Part shown: positions 1 through 6,829 of the stretch, piece after piece
How positions within the stretch are numbered: the stretch's first letter is position 1
How the letters are laid out: each line of letters starts with the position of its first letter
NCBI GenBank assembly: GCA_937907645.1
Contig: CALCWV010000008.1
Span: 1 to 17,039, forward strand
DNA: 17,039 nucleotides
Reading direction: 5' to 3'
DNA from: an uncultured Clostridia bacterium
GTDB lineage: Bacteria; Bacillota; Clostridia; Christensenellales; UBA1242
Made by a program: the position numbers and the translations under genes
The notes under the pieces: model-generated
Database searches by the model: none
What the model saw: only the letters and a program-made list of their open reading frames with translations
Told to the model about the DNA's origin: nothing

Positions 1-85
1 ATCTCTTTTCTAAATAATCTATTATTTCTTTATTTTGTTTTGTATCAAAACTTTTTATTGATACCAATTCTTCTAAATTTTTCAT
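1..85 (-). CDS. M20-family peptidase, N-terminal fragment (runs off the left edge)
   Basis: Only the first 28 codons are in the window. The start ATG (85-83) is preceded by a strong ribosome binding site, AAGGAGAA at 98-91, with a 5-base spacer. The visible protein begins MKNLEELVSIKSF and continues through a short charged stretch to IIDYLEKR. A leading helix, 'LVSI-x-SF', then a helix of the type 'I-x-x-YL' is the usual opening of M20 metallopeptidases (ArgE/DapE, carboxypeptidase and dipeptidase types). The metal-binding residues lie further in and cannot be seen, so the substrate is unknown. It is the first gene downstream of the ftsW fragment and is preceded by two hairpins in its leader. 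The family call rests on a short motif only. Confidence 0.6.
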   Translation of the reverse strand, partial: MKNLEELVSIKSFDTKQNKEIIDYLEKR

Positions 86-110
86 AATATTTCTCCTTAA
101 AATAAATAGA

Positions 111-149
111 ACCCGTTGTAAGTTTTCTTCTCAAAACATACCAACGGGT
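111..149. promoter_or_regulatory. Hairpin just upstream of the M20 peptidase ribosome binding site
   Basis: An 8-bp perfect inverted repeat, ACCCGTTG (111-118) and CAACGGGT (142-149), contains a second inner stem GTTTT (122-126) / AAAAC (134-138). It lies about 12 bases upstream of the ribosome binding site of the M20 peptidase gene. No T-run follows on either strand, so it is not a standard terminator. A leader attenuator or a protein-binding site are possible; the function is inferred only from position. Confidence 0.4.
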
Positions 150-184
150 CTTTAGGTTATATCATAAAAATTCTAATCCATTTA

Positions 185-223
185 TATGTTTTGTGACACG
201 CAAAATAGCATCCACAAAACATA
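185..223. repeat. 11-bp inverted repeat in the leader region of the M20 peptidase gene
   Basis: TATGTTTTGTG (185-195) is perfectly reverse-complementary to CACAAAACATA (213-223), with a 17-base loop. The word CAAAACATACC occurs at 215-225 and again at 133-143, inside the neighbouring hairpin, so the two structures share a sequence as well as a location. No T-run follows. The rest of the 86-364 stretch is AT-rich and shows no convincing gene. Confidence 0.5.
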
Positions 224-364
224 CCTTTGTGAACGCTTTTAGTTATGCCAATGCCACATATTAAATGAATTAAACATATTTCTTCTCCTTTTATATTTTC
301 AGTATAAACAAGTTTTTCTAAATTGTCAATATTTTCTTTATTGTTTTTTTCACTTAATTTTTTA

Positions 365-490
365 TCATTTGCTCTGCCTTGCCACATTGAGTGCGACGCC
401 GACGCCTGCCATGAACATCATAACACTGGTTCCGCCAGATGAGATGAACGGCAACGGAAGCCCTGTCGGCGGAATTGAGCCTGTCATAAC
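365..490 (-). pseudogene. Truncated second copy of the ftsW 3' end
   Basis: Read on the minus strand, this stretch encodes V-M-T-GSIPPTGLPLPF, then ISSGGTSVMMFMAG, then V-GVALNVARQSK, and stops with TGA at 367-365. This is the C-terminal signature region of FtsW. It matches the last part of the intact ftsW at 1930-3057 codon for codon over 38 codons (from GGC at 481 to AAA at 368). I count 14 base differences in 114, of which 13 are synonymous and one is Ile to Val. The remaining roughly 330 codons of ftsW are absent: homology stops within a few bases of the stop codon of the upstream kinase-like gene (494-496). The intact gene carries seven further residues after the shared QSK, whereas this copy stops there. 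It is a remnant, not a working gene. The synonymous pattern suggests it came from a functional homologue. Confidence 0.85.
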
Positions 491-493
491 TTT

Positions 494-1072
494 TTATTGC
501 ACTATGTTCTCATTCTCTTTTTCAATTATTTTTAATATTTTATTTAAAGTTTCAATTCTATTTATGAATGTGTCAAAATAGTAAAACCCAAATTTCTCAC
601 ACTGGTTCTTTAATTCCTTACTTTCATTAATAATGTTTTTGCAATTATTTAATAGTTGCTCGTCAGTGAGTTTATTCGTCCAATCAGAATCTGTATCCAT
701 TTCACGGATTTTTGACATAAGCTCTTGCGGCGAAACATCGCTAATACCTAGAAATATAACAATGTATTTATCTTTTTTTGGATATTCATTAATTTGATAG
801 GGCAAAAATTGTGCACCAGGAAAAATTGTAACATTGCCATTATATTTTAAATCTTTGCAAAAACCATTTAAAATTTCAAATAAAAATGGTCTATATTTTT
901 CTCTTGTAATTTCTATCCTTTTATGCGTAATTCCAAGTTCAGGAAAAATAACATCAAAGGCATTGACGATTGTATCACATTCAACGAGTGAGTATTTAAA
1001 CTTGTTTCTTATAAGATTTGCAAGAGTACTTTTCCCCGCTCTTACAGTTCCTCCAATCAAAATATTTTTCAT
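494..1072 (-). CDS. P-loop nucleotide/nucleoside kinase-like protein
   Basis: A 192-residue soluble protein. The N-terminus has strand residues 3-6 followed by a Walker A loop, G8-TVRA-GKS (residues 8-15), the GxxxxGK[ST] pattern of P-loop kinases. An acidic residue, Asp33 in 'VECDT', sits where small kinases often bind substrate or magnesium. Basic residues at 51-60 (KR, R, K, R) could be lid residues. Length and layout fit an AAA/adenylate-kinase-like small-molecule kinase; the substrate is not recognisable. Its ATG overlaps the stop of the upstream hydrolase by one base (TAATG), with AAGGAGTT as ribosome binding site, so the two are translationally coupled. The stop lies directly against the ftsW remnant. 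The pair probably forms a small independent cassette. Confidence 0.65.
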   Translation of the reverse strand: MKNILIGGTVRAGKSTLANLIRNKFKYSLVECDTIVNAFDVIFPELGITHKRIEITREKYRPFLFEILNGFCKDLKYNGNVTIFPGAQFLPYQINEYPKKDKYIVIFLGISDVSPQELMSKIREMDTDSDWTNKLTDEQLLNNCKNIINESKELKNQCEKFGFYYFDTFINRIETLNKILKIIEKENENIVQ

Positions 1073-1803
1073 TATAACTCCTTGATTATTTCAATTATTC
1101 TTTCCAAAGACTTATCGCACTTTACACAATGTGAATCTTCCAAAAATTCACAATCACACTTTGTTAAATCTGCAAAATCTTTTAAATCTTGTTTTGGAAT
1201 TAAATCATCTTCTTTACCTATTAAAAGCTTTATTGGAACATTCATTTTGTAATTTAATTTAAACAAATCATTTTCATACAAATCATCTAAGAACTTTTTA
1301 GACAAAAACTTATTCAAGCTGCGTTTCATTGGAACTGTAGAATCATCACTCAATTTTTTATAATCAAACTCTTTAAGAATTTCTAAAATTTCTAGCATCC
1401 TTACCGCAGGGTTAACAAGGATTATTCCTTTTAGGTTTTTATAATTATTCCTTGCAATAGACACCATTGCCCTATATCCACCATAACTTATTGAATAAAA
1501 ATATATAGGCACATTGTCATATTGCTTTTCTAAGTAATTTACTACATCTGTAATTTCTTGAATTGCTATGTCAAGGGTCATGTCAATTGACTTAACCTCA
1601 CTTTCGCCATGCCCAGCAGAGTCAAATGAACAAACCAAAATTCTGTCTTCTTCAGTTAACTTTTCCCTTAGTTTAGAAAATCCATCGCCCCACAAATCAC
1701 CATTAAAACCGTGCAGACATAATACTATTTTCTGAGGGTTTTTCACATCATTAGTGTATAATTTAATTTTGTGGTTGTTAGAGTTGATTTCTATTACTTT
1801 CAT
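1072..1803 (-). CDS. Alpha/beta hydrolase
   Basis: An alpha/beta-hydrolase fold enzyme of about 243 residues. Visible motifs (numbered from an ATG two codons further upstream, at 1809): HGFNG oxyanion loop at 33-37, GHGES at 66-70, the nucleophile elbow S-I-S-Y-G-G with Ser108, an acidic residue in GKEDD (Asp201 or Asp202), and His227 in 'EDSHCV'. The elbow departs from the usual GxSxG by having Ser at the first Gly. This is the esterase, lipase or peptidase superfamily; no substrate can be assigned. Two in-frame ATGs exist, at 1809 and 1803. GGAG at 1816-1813 is 3 bases from the first and 9 from the second, so I prefer 1803. It is the first gene of a two-gene unit with the kinase-like protein and has its own promoter. 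Confidence 0.8.
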   Translation of the reverse strand: MKVIEINSNNHKIKLYTNDVKNPQKIVLCLHGFNGDLWGDGFSKLREKLTEEDRILVCSFDSAGHGESEVKSIDMTLDIAIQEITDVVNYLEKQYDNVPIYFYSISYGGYRAMVSIARNNYKNLKGIILVNPAVRMLEILEILKEFDYKKLSDDSTVPMKRSLNKFLSKKFLDDLYENDLFKLNYKMNVPIKLLIGKEDDLIPKQDLKDFADLTKCDCEFLEDSHCVKCDKSLERIIEIIKEL

Positions 1804-1847
1804 AATCATTTTCTCCTTATCACATTATCACATGGTTTTATAAATTG

Positions 1848-1875
1848 ATTATAACAAATTTCCCATTACTTTCAA
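1848..1875 (-). promoter_or_regulatory. Sigma-A-type promoter for the hydrolase/kinase cassette
   Basis: On the minus strand: TTGAAA (1875-1870), a 16-base spacer, then a perfect TATAAT (1853-1848), preceded by TG one base upstream (extended -10, TGTTATAAT). The predicted start of transcription is near 1841, giving a leader of roughly 30-40 bases. It lies downstream of ftsW, so the cassette need not depend on the cell-wall operon. Confidence 0.75.
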
Positions 1876-1929
1876 AGCAAAAAAACAGGTTTTTCTTACC
1901 CCGCTCTAAAAGAAATGTTATACCCAATC

Positions 1930-3057
1930 TTAGCATTTTAAGGTGACGACTGTTTTGCTTTGCCTTGCCACATTGAGTGCGACTCCGATGCCCGCCATAA
2001 ACATCATAACACTCGTCCCGCCAGATGAAATAAATGGCAGCGGCAGGCCTGTCGGCGGGATTGAGCCTGAAACTACAGCAATGTTGAGAAGAGTTTGAAC
2101 TGCGATTACAATTGCTACTCCACCTGCGAGCAGTGAGCCAAACCTGTCTTTTGCATTAAGAGCAATTTTTGACAGTGCGATTATTAAAGTTAAATAAGCG
2201 AGCATGACAAAAATGCAACCAACAAAGCCCAGCTCTTCCCCTATTATTGAGAAGATGAAATCTGACTCAGCAAATGGAAGAAAAAGATACTTTTGACGGG
2301 ATGAAAACAGTCCCACTCCGAACCAACCACCAGAGCCGAGTGAATAAAGAGATTGAATGAGCTGGAATCCCTCTCCCTGCGGAGAAGCCCAAGGATTAAT
2401 GAATGCGAATAATCTCTTCATCCTATATGGCTCAACAATAATCAAAGCTGGGACAGCAAACGAAGCTGGAATTGAGAAAGCTATTGTGTGCTTTTTACTT
2501 ATCCCACCGATTACAAGCATAAAAAATGTTGTTAAAAACAAGCACATTGTGACGCTCATGCTCGGTTCTAAAATTACAAGCAAACATAGTCCTCCTGCCA
2601 CGAGGCAAATGGGAAGAAGAGCTTTAAAACTCTTGATATCTTGATAGTGGTCAGATAGATAACTTGCACAAAATAGCACAATGGCAAACTTTGCTATCTC
2701 GGACGGCTGAATTGAAAATCCAAATAGATTAAGCCAGCGCCTAGCCCCATAACTTTCAACGCCAATTCCTGGAATAAAAACGAGAACTAATAAAACAGCT
2801 GTTATAATTACAGCCCACCACTTAAATTTTTTAAGAATATGATAATCCACGAAAGAAAAAACAATCATAAGAGCAAGCCCAAGGACGACACCAAGCAGTT
2901 GTTTACTAAGGAAAAAAGTAGGTTTTCCAAAGTGATAGTTCGCTGAGTACATACTTGCACTATAAATCATGACGCATCCAAATGCGACTAAACACAAAGA
3001 AACAAATATTACAATGAGAGAATACTTAAAATTCTCCCTACTCTTGATACGTTCCAC
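1930..3057 (-). CDS. ftsW: Cell-division SEDS peptidoglycan polymerase FtsW
   Basis: A 375-residue polytopic membrane protein of normal FtsW length. SEDS glycosyltransferases polymerise lipid II at the septum together with a class B PBP. Motifs visible: GARRWLNLFGFSIQPSE at about 104-120, EPSMSVT at 164-170 (EPDxGTA-like in many relatives), and the loop AESDFIFS with Asp266, the position of the proposed catalytic Asp, followed by IIGEELGF. The C-terminal signature GSIPPTGLPLPFISSGG is at 331-347. The start is GTG at 3057, 20 bases inside the end of murD, with AAGGAA upstream inside murD; the overlap suggests translational coupling. SpoVE and RodA are relatives, but the place after murD favours FtsW. 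The 3' end has a second, diverged partial copy at 365-490. murG, often next, is missing. Confidence 0.93.
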   Translation of the reverse strand: MERIKSRENFKYSLIVIFVSLCLVAFGCVMIYSASMYSANYHFGKPTFFLSKQLLGVVLGLALMIVFSFVDYHILKKFKWWAVIITAVLLVLVFIPGIGVESYGARRWLNLFGFSIQPSEIAKFAIVLFCASYLSDHYQDIKSFKALLPICLVAGGLCLLVILEPSMSVTMCLFLTTFFMLVIGGISKKHTIAFSIPASFAVPALIIVEPYRMKRLFAFINPWASPQGEGFQLIQSLYSLGSGGWFGVGLFSSRQKYLFLPFAESDFIFSIIGEELGFVGCIFVMLAYLTLIIALSKIALNAKDRFGSLLAGGVAIVIAVQTLLNIAVVSGSIPPTGLPLPFISSGGTSVMMFMAGIGVALNVARQSKTVVTLKC

Positions 3058-4339
3058 TCACTAATTCCTTAAAAACTTGACCTCTTGCAACATATGAATC
3101 AAACTCGTCGTAGCTTGCCCCTCCGGGGGATAACAAAACAACATCTCCCCTCTCAGCTATTTTCATTACGTCAAGCACAGCATCCTTCATTGTTTGATAA
3201 CAAAACGCAGTATATCCCGCATTTCTAGCTAAGAGATACACCTCCCCGCCGCACTCTCCGAAGCAAACAACCTTTTTAATATCATATCCACGATTGAACA
3301 AATGTGCATAGTTGCAATCTTTGTTTTTTCCGCCAACAAGCAGTACTAAATTCTTAGCTTTAAGGCTCTGAATTGCCATTTCTATGCAAGCGATATTTGT
3401 TGACTTCGAATCGTTGTAATAATCCACACCATTATGCTTTCCAAGATATTCAAGCCTGTGTGGAAGGCCTGTAAAATTCTTAATTGTCTCGCGAATAACT
3501 TGCACTTTAACTTTGCAGAGCATAGCGATTTCAATGCACGCAAGCACATTCTCCAAATTCTTCTCGCCCTTAAGCTGAATTTCGCTTATTGGCATGACTT
3601 TTGTTCGATTATGATAAATTATTCCATCCTTTACAAAACTACCGTGTTTTTGCTCATTTTTTGAGAATATGCACGCTTTTTTAGGAATTGTAACTAAATT
3701 ACTGTTAATATCATCGTAGTTATACACTAAAATATTTTTTCCATTGAAATTTTGAGTTATCTTATTCTTAACTCGCACATATTCTGCGAAATTCCCATGT
3801 CTGTCGATATGGTCTTCTGCTAAATTTAAAATGCAAGCTATGTCGGCATTAAAAAATGTGGATAGCTCAAGTTGAAAATTGCTAACTTCACAAACAACAA
3901 CACTCTTTTTTGACGTTTTTAGTGCGACAGAAGAAAGTGGAAGACCTATATTTCCACACACAAAAGTTTCTCTTCCGCTAGCTTTAAAAATCTCCCCCAA
4001 AAGGCTTGTGACTGTAGTTTTTCCGTTTGTGCCAGTTATGGCGATAAAAAGCCCCTTGCAAAAAGACTTGCCAAGATCTAGCTCAGAAATTAGCGGCGTC
4101 TTTTTATTTAAAAAATGCGAAATTATTTCATTCCCAATAACTTTGACTCCCGGTGAAACGACCACGAGGTCAAATTCTTTTTTCATTGGTTCCGGCTCAA
4201 AGCAGAACATATTTGAATATGCTTTGTCGTCATCGTAAATACTCACGCAAGCGTCGTTTTGATATAGGATTTTGCAAGCAGATTGTCCACTCCTTCCCAT
4301 TCCATATACCAAAACTTTCTTGCCTTTGAAATATTTCAT
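3038..4339 (-). CDS. murD: UDP-N-acetylmuramoyl-L-alanine--D-glutamate ligase MurD
   Basis: A cytoplasmic Mur ligase of 433 residues, slightly short of the usual 440-450. It adds D-glutamate to UDP-MurNAc-L-Ala using ATP. The N-terminal UDP-binding domain has a Rossmann-like VLVYGMGRSG (9-18). The central domain has the ATP loop TGTNGKTT (102-109), then 'NLAEDHIDRHG' and the VRVKNKI segment with the lysine that is carbamylated in this family. The C-terminal domain opens with LPHRLEYLG and carries YNDSKSTN, the MurD-type form of the 'D-x-K-A/S-T-N' motif. The ATG at 4339 has AGGGAG before it. It starts 9 bases after mraY ends and overlaps ftsW by 20 bases, within one operon. Confidence 0.95.
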   Translation of the reverse strand: MKYFKGKKVLVYGMGRSGQSACKILYQNDACVSIYDDDKAYSNMFCFEPEPMKKEFDLVVVSPGVKVIGNEIISHFLNKKTPLISELDLGKSFCKGLFIAITGTNGKTTVTSLLGEIFKASGRETFVCGNIGLPLSSVALKTSKKSVVVCEVSNFQLELSTFFNADIACILNLAEDHIDRHGNFAEYVRVKNKITQNFNGKNILVYNYDDINSNLVTIPKKACIFSKNEQKHGSFVKDGIIYHNRTKVMPISEIQLKGEKNLENVLACIEIAMLCKVKVQVIRETIKNFTGLPHRLEYLGKHNGVDYYNDSKSTNIACIEMAIQSLKAKNLVLLVGGKNKDCNYAHLFNRGYDIKKVVCFGECGGEVYLLARNAGYTAFCYQTMKDAVLDVMKIAERGDVVLLSPGGASYDEFDSYVARGQVFKELVSGTYQE

Positions 4340-4348
4340 TTAATCTCC

Positions 4349-5302
4349 CTAAAAGACTAACTCCAAACACAAACAAATTGCGCTTAAAATTACTGTCGTA
4401 ACTATATATATTACAACAATGCGATTTTCATTCACGCCTTTTTTCTGAAAGTGGTGATGAAGGGGCGCCATTAGGAAAATTCTTCTTTTTGTGCGCTTAT
4501 AGTGCAAAACTTGGATTATATCTGACAATGCCGAAAGCACAAACATAAGTCCCATGATAGGGATTAATAGCTCCCTCCCTGAAAGGCAGGTCACAGTTGC
4601 GATAAATCCGCCTAAGGCAAGTGAGCCTGTGTCACCCATAAATATTTTAGCAGGATATGCATTGACTGAAAGAAATGCAAGAAGTCCGCCGGCAAGAGCA
4701 AAGCAAGTGACAGTGAGATTTGGAAAAACATTTCCTATTGAAAGAATCGCGCCGAGGAAAGCAACAAAGACGAAGGAAACTCCTCCTGCAAGGCCGTCAA
4801 GTCCGTCAGTAAGATTGACACTGTTCGTTGTTGCAAGAAAGACTAAAATCACGAAAGGAATAATGAAATAACTTAAATTTAGGTTAAACCCAAAGAAAGA
4901 AATGCTTGTCCCGACTTTGAGATAAACATATATAGACATAATGATAGCAAGTCCCAGCTGCCCTATAATTTTCTGATATGGTTTAAGTCCTTCGTTTTGA
5001 TGAAATTTAACTTTAATAAAATCATCCAAAAATCCTAAGAGTCCATAGCCAAGCATGACGAGAAAGCAGAGCCACGCACTTAAATTTTGCGTAGAGAAAA
5101 ATATACATCCCCCGCCAATAGAAGATAGGATAAATATGACTCCTCCCATTGTTGGCGTTCCAGATTTTCCCTTATGTTCCTCAACATAATGTAAAGTAGT
5201 TTGTCCAATTTTTAGTTTTCTGCAGAGCAAAATCGTGGGATATGCAAGGATTAAGCCTATCGCCAAACTAACTAAAAAACATAAAATGTATTTAATTTCC
5301 AT
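4349..5302 (-). CDS. mraY: Phospho-N-acetylmuramoyl-pentapeptide transferase MraY
   Basis: A 317-residue polytopic membrane enzyme that transfers phospho-MurNAc-pentapeptide to undecaprenyl phosphate, forming lipid I. Family signatures are all present: GTPTMGGV (48-55), the Asp pair in FLDDFIKV (93-94), the NSVNLTDGLDGLAGG loop (160-174) with Asn163, Asp166 and Asp169, the magnesium site in FMGDTGSLALGG (221-232), and PLHHHFQKKG with the HHH at 282-284. The ribosome binding site, AAGGGA, lies inside the last codons of murE, and only 2 bases separate the two genes. The length is typical of Firmicute MraY, and nothing catalytic is missing. Confidence 0.97.
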   Translation of the reverse strand: MEIKYILCFLVSLAIGLILAYPTILLCRKLKIGQTTLHYVEEHKGKSGTPTMGGVIFILSSIGGGCIFFSTQNLSAWLCFLVMLGYGLLGFLDDFIKVKFHQNEGLKPYQKIIGQLGLAIIMSIYVYLKVGTSISFFGFNLNLSYFIIPFVILVFLATTNSVNLTDGLDGLAGGVSFVFVAFLGAILSIGNVFPNLTVTCFALAGGLLAFLSVNAYPAKIFMGDTGSLALGGFIATVTCLSGRELLIPIMGLMFVLSALSDIIQVLHYKRTKRRIFLMAPLHHHFQKKGVNENRIVVIYIVTTVILSAICLCLELVF

Positions 5303-5304
5303 AT

Positions 5305-6750
5305 TTAACTTCCCTTATTAACTAAGGTTATGTTGTTTCTAAAGAATTTATACACCTCATCAAAATCACTGTATGGAATTTTTATTCCACCTATGTCTTG
5401 ATATTTTTCTCCGCCCTTCCCAGCGATTATTAAGCAATCTCCCCTTTCGCAAAAGCTAATTGCTTGATAAATTGCAAGCTTTCTGTCAAGTTCAATATGA
5501 TGATTCTTTTCTTTAATTCCCTCTGCAATCTGACTTACAATCTCCATAGGATTTTCTAATCTTGGGTTGTCATTTGTAAGAAAAATCTCATCGGCATATT
5601 TCTCCGCCACGCTTCCCATTATTTTCCTCTTGGACGCATCTCTGTTTCCTCCGCATCCAAAAAGAACGATGAGTCTTCCCTCACAAATACTTTTTGCCGT
5701 TTGCAAAACCTTTTCTAATCCGTCAGGAGTGTGAGCAAAATCAATGACAATATTTATTCCGTCATATTTAATTATATTAAATCGTCCGACCTCGGCTTCT
5801 GCATATCTCAGTGCGCAAGTAATGTCGACAATATCCATTCCACAAATATTACAAATTCCAATTGCACAGAGTGTGTTAAGCACGTTATATCCGCCAACAA
5901 GGTTGGTCTGAATTATGCTAATTTCATCGAGACAGTTACATATAAATTTCGTGCCGTCAAAACTTTCCTCAATATCAATCGCGAAGATGTCACTCGGATT
6001 TTCAACGCCATAAGTTATGAGAGGAACATTGACTTTTTCAACGAGTGCCCTTGCTCTGTCGTCATCCACGCACACTATCCCCTGCTTGATATATTTTTTG
6101 TCAAACATGGAAAGCTTTGTGCTTGCATATTTTTCCATATTTCCAAAAAAATCTAAATGGTCCTGCGAAATATTTGTCAGTGCAAAAATATCGAATTTAA
6201 TTCCACTCAGTTTTTTAAGTTCAATGGCATGTGCCGACACTTCCATAACGACATATTCAATGCCACACTTATGCATTTGATAAAAGAGTTTGTGAAGAAT
6301 AAAGGGATCCGGTGTAGTAAATCCCGTTTCGATCTCAGTGTTGTCATATCGACATCCCATAGTTCCGATCATTCCAACTTTTCTTCCCTTCCAAGAAAAT
6401 ATGTCGTAGACAAGCTTTGCAACTGAGCTCTTCCCGTTCGTTCCAGTAATTCCTATGATCTTCATTTTGTCACAGCAATTTTTGAAATATCTCTTTGATG
6501 CAAGAGCGTAAATTTCTCTTGGACTTGTGCAAGACCAAATTTTCTCCCCCTCACTCCTGTTGGTGTTGCCAAGCCTAATTACAAATGCCGCACCTCTTTC
6601 AAAAATGGTGTTAATATTCTTATCGCCCTTTAAATCAAAAAACAAATCCCCTTTGTTTATTTTGTCTATTTCAATAGAAATCCCATGTACATCAATCTCA
6701 CTCTGACTACGCAAGAGTTTCAGTTCTGTTACTAGCTCCTTTATATACAT
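5305..6750 (-). CDS. murE: UDP-MurNAc-tripeptide synthetase MurE, meso-diaminopimelate type
   Basis: A 481-residue Mur ligase that adds the third stem-peptide residue. The ATP loop TGTNGKSS is at 102-109, with Ser in place of the common Thr-Thr. It also has EVSAHAI (170-176), SQDHLDFFG (195-203), the carbamylated-Lys segment TKLSMFD (Lys212), VIDFAHTPDGL (335-345) and LFGCGGNRDASKR (363-375). The motif DNPR at 394-397 is the one characteristic of enzymes selecting meso-diaminopimelate, so the wall is predicted to be DAP-type. A later motif usually written GKGHE reads GKGGE (444-448) here. The ATG at 6750 has a perfect AGGAGG with a short 4-base spacer. The hairpin in the 79-base gap upstream may modulate it. 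Confidence 0.95.
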   Translation of the reverse strand: MYIKELVTELKLLRSQSEIDVHGISIEIDKINKGDLFFDLKGDKNINTIFERGAAFVIRLGNTNRSEGEKIWSCTSPREIYALASKRYFKNCCDKMKIIGITGTNGKSSVAKLVYDIFSWKGRKVGMIGTMGCRYDNTEIETGFTTPDPFILHKLFYQMHKCGIEYVVMEVSAHAIELKKLSGIKFDIFALTNISQDHLDFFGNMEKYASTKLSMFDKKYIKQGIVCVDDDRARALVEKVNVPLITYGVENPSDIFAIDIEESFDGTKFICNCLDEISIIQTNLVGGYNVLNTLCAIGICNICGMDIVDITCALRYAEAEVGRFNIIKYDGINIVIDFAHTPDGLEKVLQTAKSICEGRLIVLFGCGGNRDASKRKIMGSVAEKYADEIFLTNDNPRLENPMEIVSQIAEGIKEKNHHIELDRKLAIYQAISFCERGDCLIIAGKGGEKYQDIGGIKIPYSDFDEVYKFFRNNITLVNKGS

Positions 6751-6762
6751 ATCGCCTCCTAC

Positions 6763-6796
6763 AAAAAGGATTATAGCTTAAGATATAATCCCTTTT
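6763..6796 (-). terminator. Hairpin with T-run between ddl and murE (possible attenuator)
   Basis: On the minus strand AAAAGGGATTATA (6796-6784) can pair with TATAATCCTTTTT (6775-6763) around an 8-base loop, with one mismatch or bulge, and the 3' arm ends in TTTTT. This resembles a weak, AU-rich intrinsic terminator. It sits inside the mur operon immediately before the AGGAGG of murE, so full termination would cut off five cell-wall genes; partial read-through is more likely. It would form on both strands because both arms are A/T tracts. Confidence 0.45.
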
Positions 6797-6829
6797 CACA
6801 CACATACTTTTATTAGACAAAATTCCCCT

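Noticed and set aside
239..277. A 12-residue peptide frame with a good AAGGAGAA before its ATG (minus strand)
   Set aside because: The ribosome binding site is convincing but 12 codons give no testable coding signal and no amino-acid-run or leader-peptide pattern clear enough to support it.
157..387. A 76-codon minus-strand frame starting inside the ftsW remnant
   Set aside because: Its ATG lies out of frame within the ftsW-derived codons, there is no ribosome binding site, and the sequence is lysine/asparagine-rich as expected for AT-rich DNA. It also runs through both hairpins.
834..1085. Plus-strand open frames opposite the mur genes, hydrolases and surface-protein genes
   Set aside because: They mirror well-supported minus-strand genes, lack ribosome binding sites and show no protein family features.
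1877..1895. Possible ftsW terminator (A-run, CCTG, T-run) on the minus strand
   Set aside because: The stem would be only A-T pairs with a 4-base loop, too weak to claim as a terminator.
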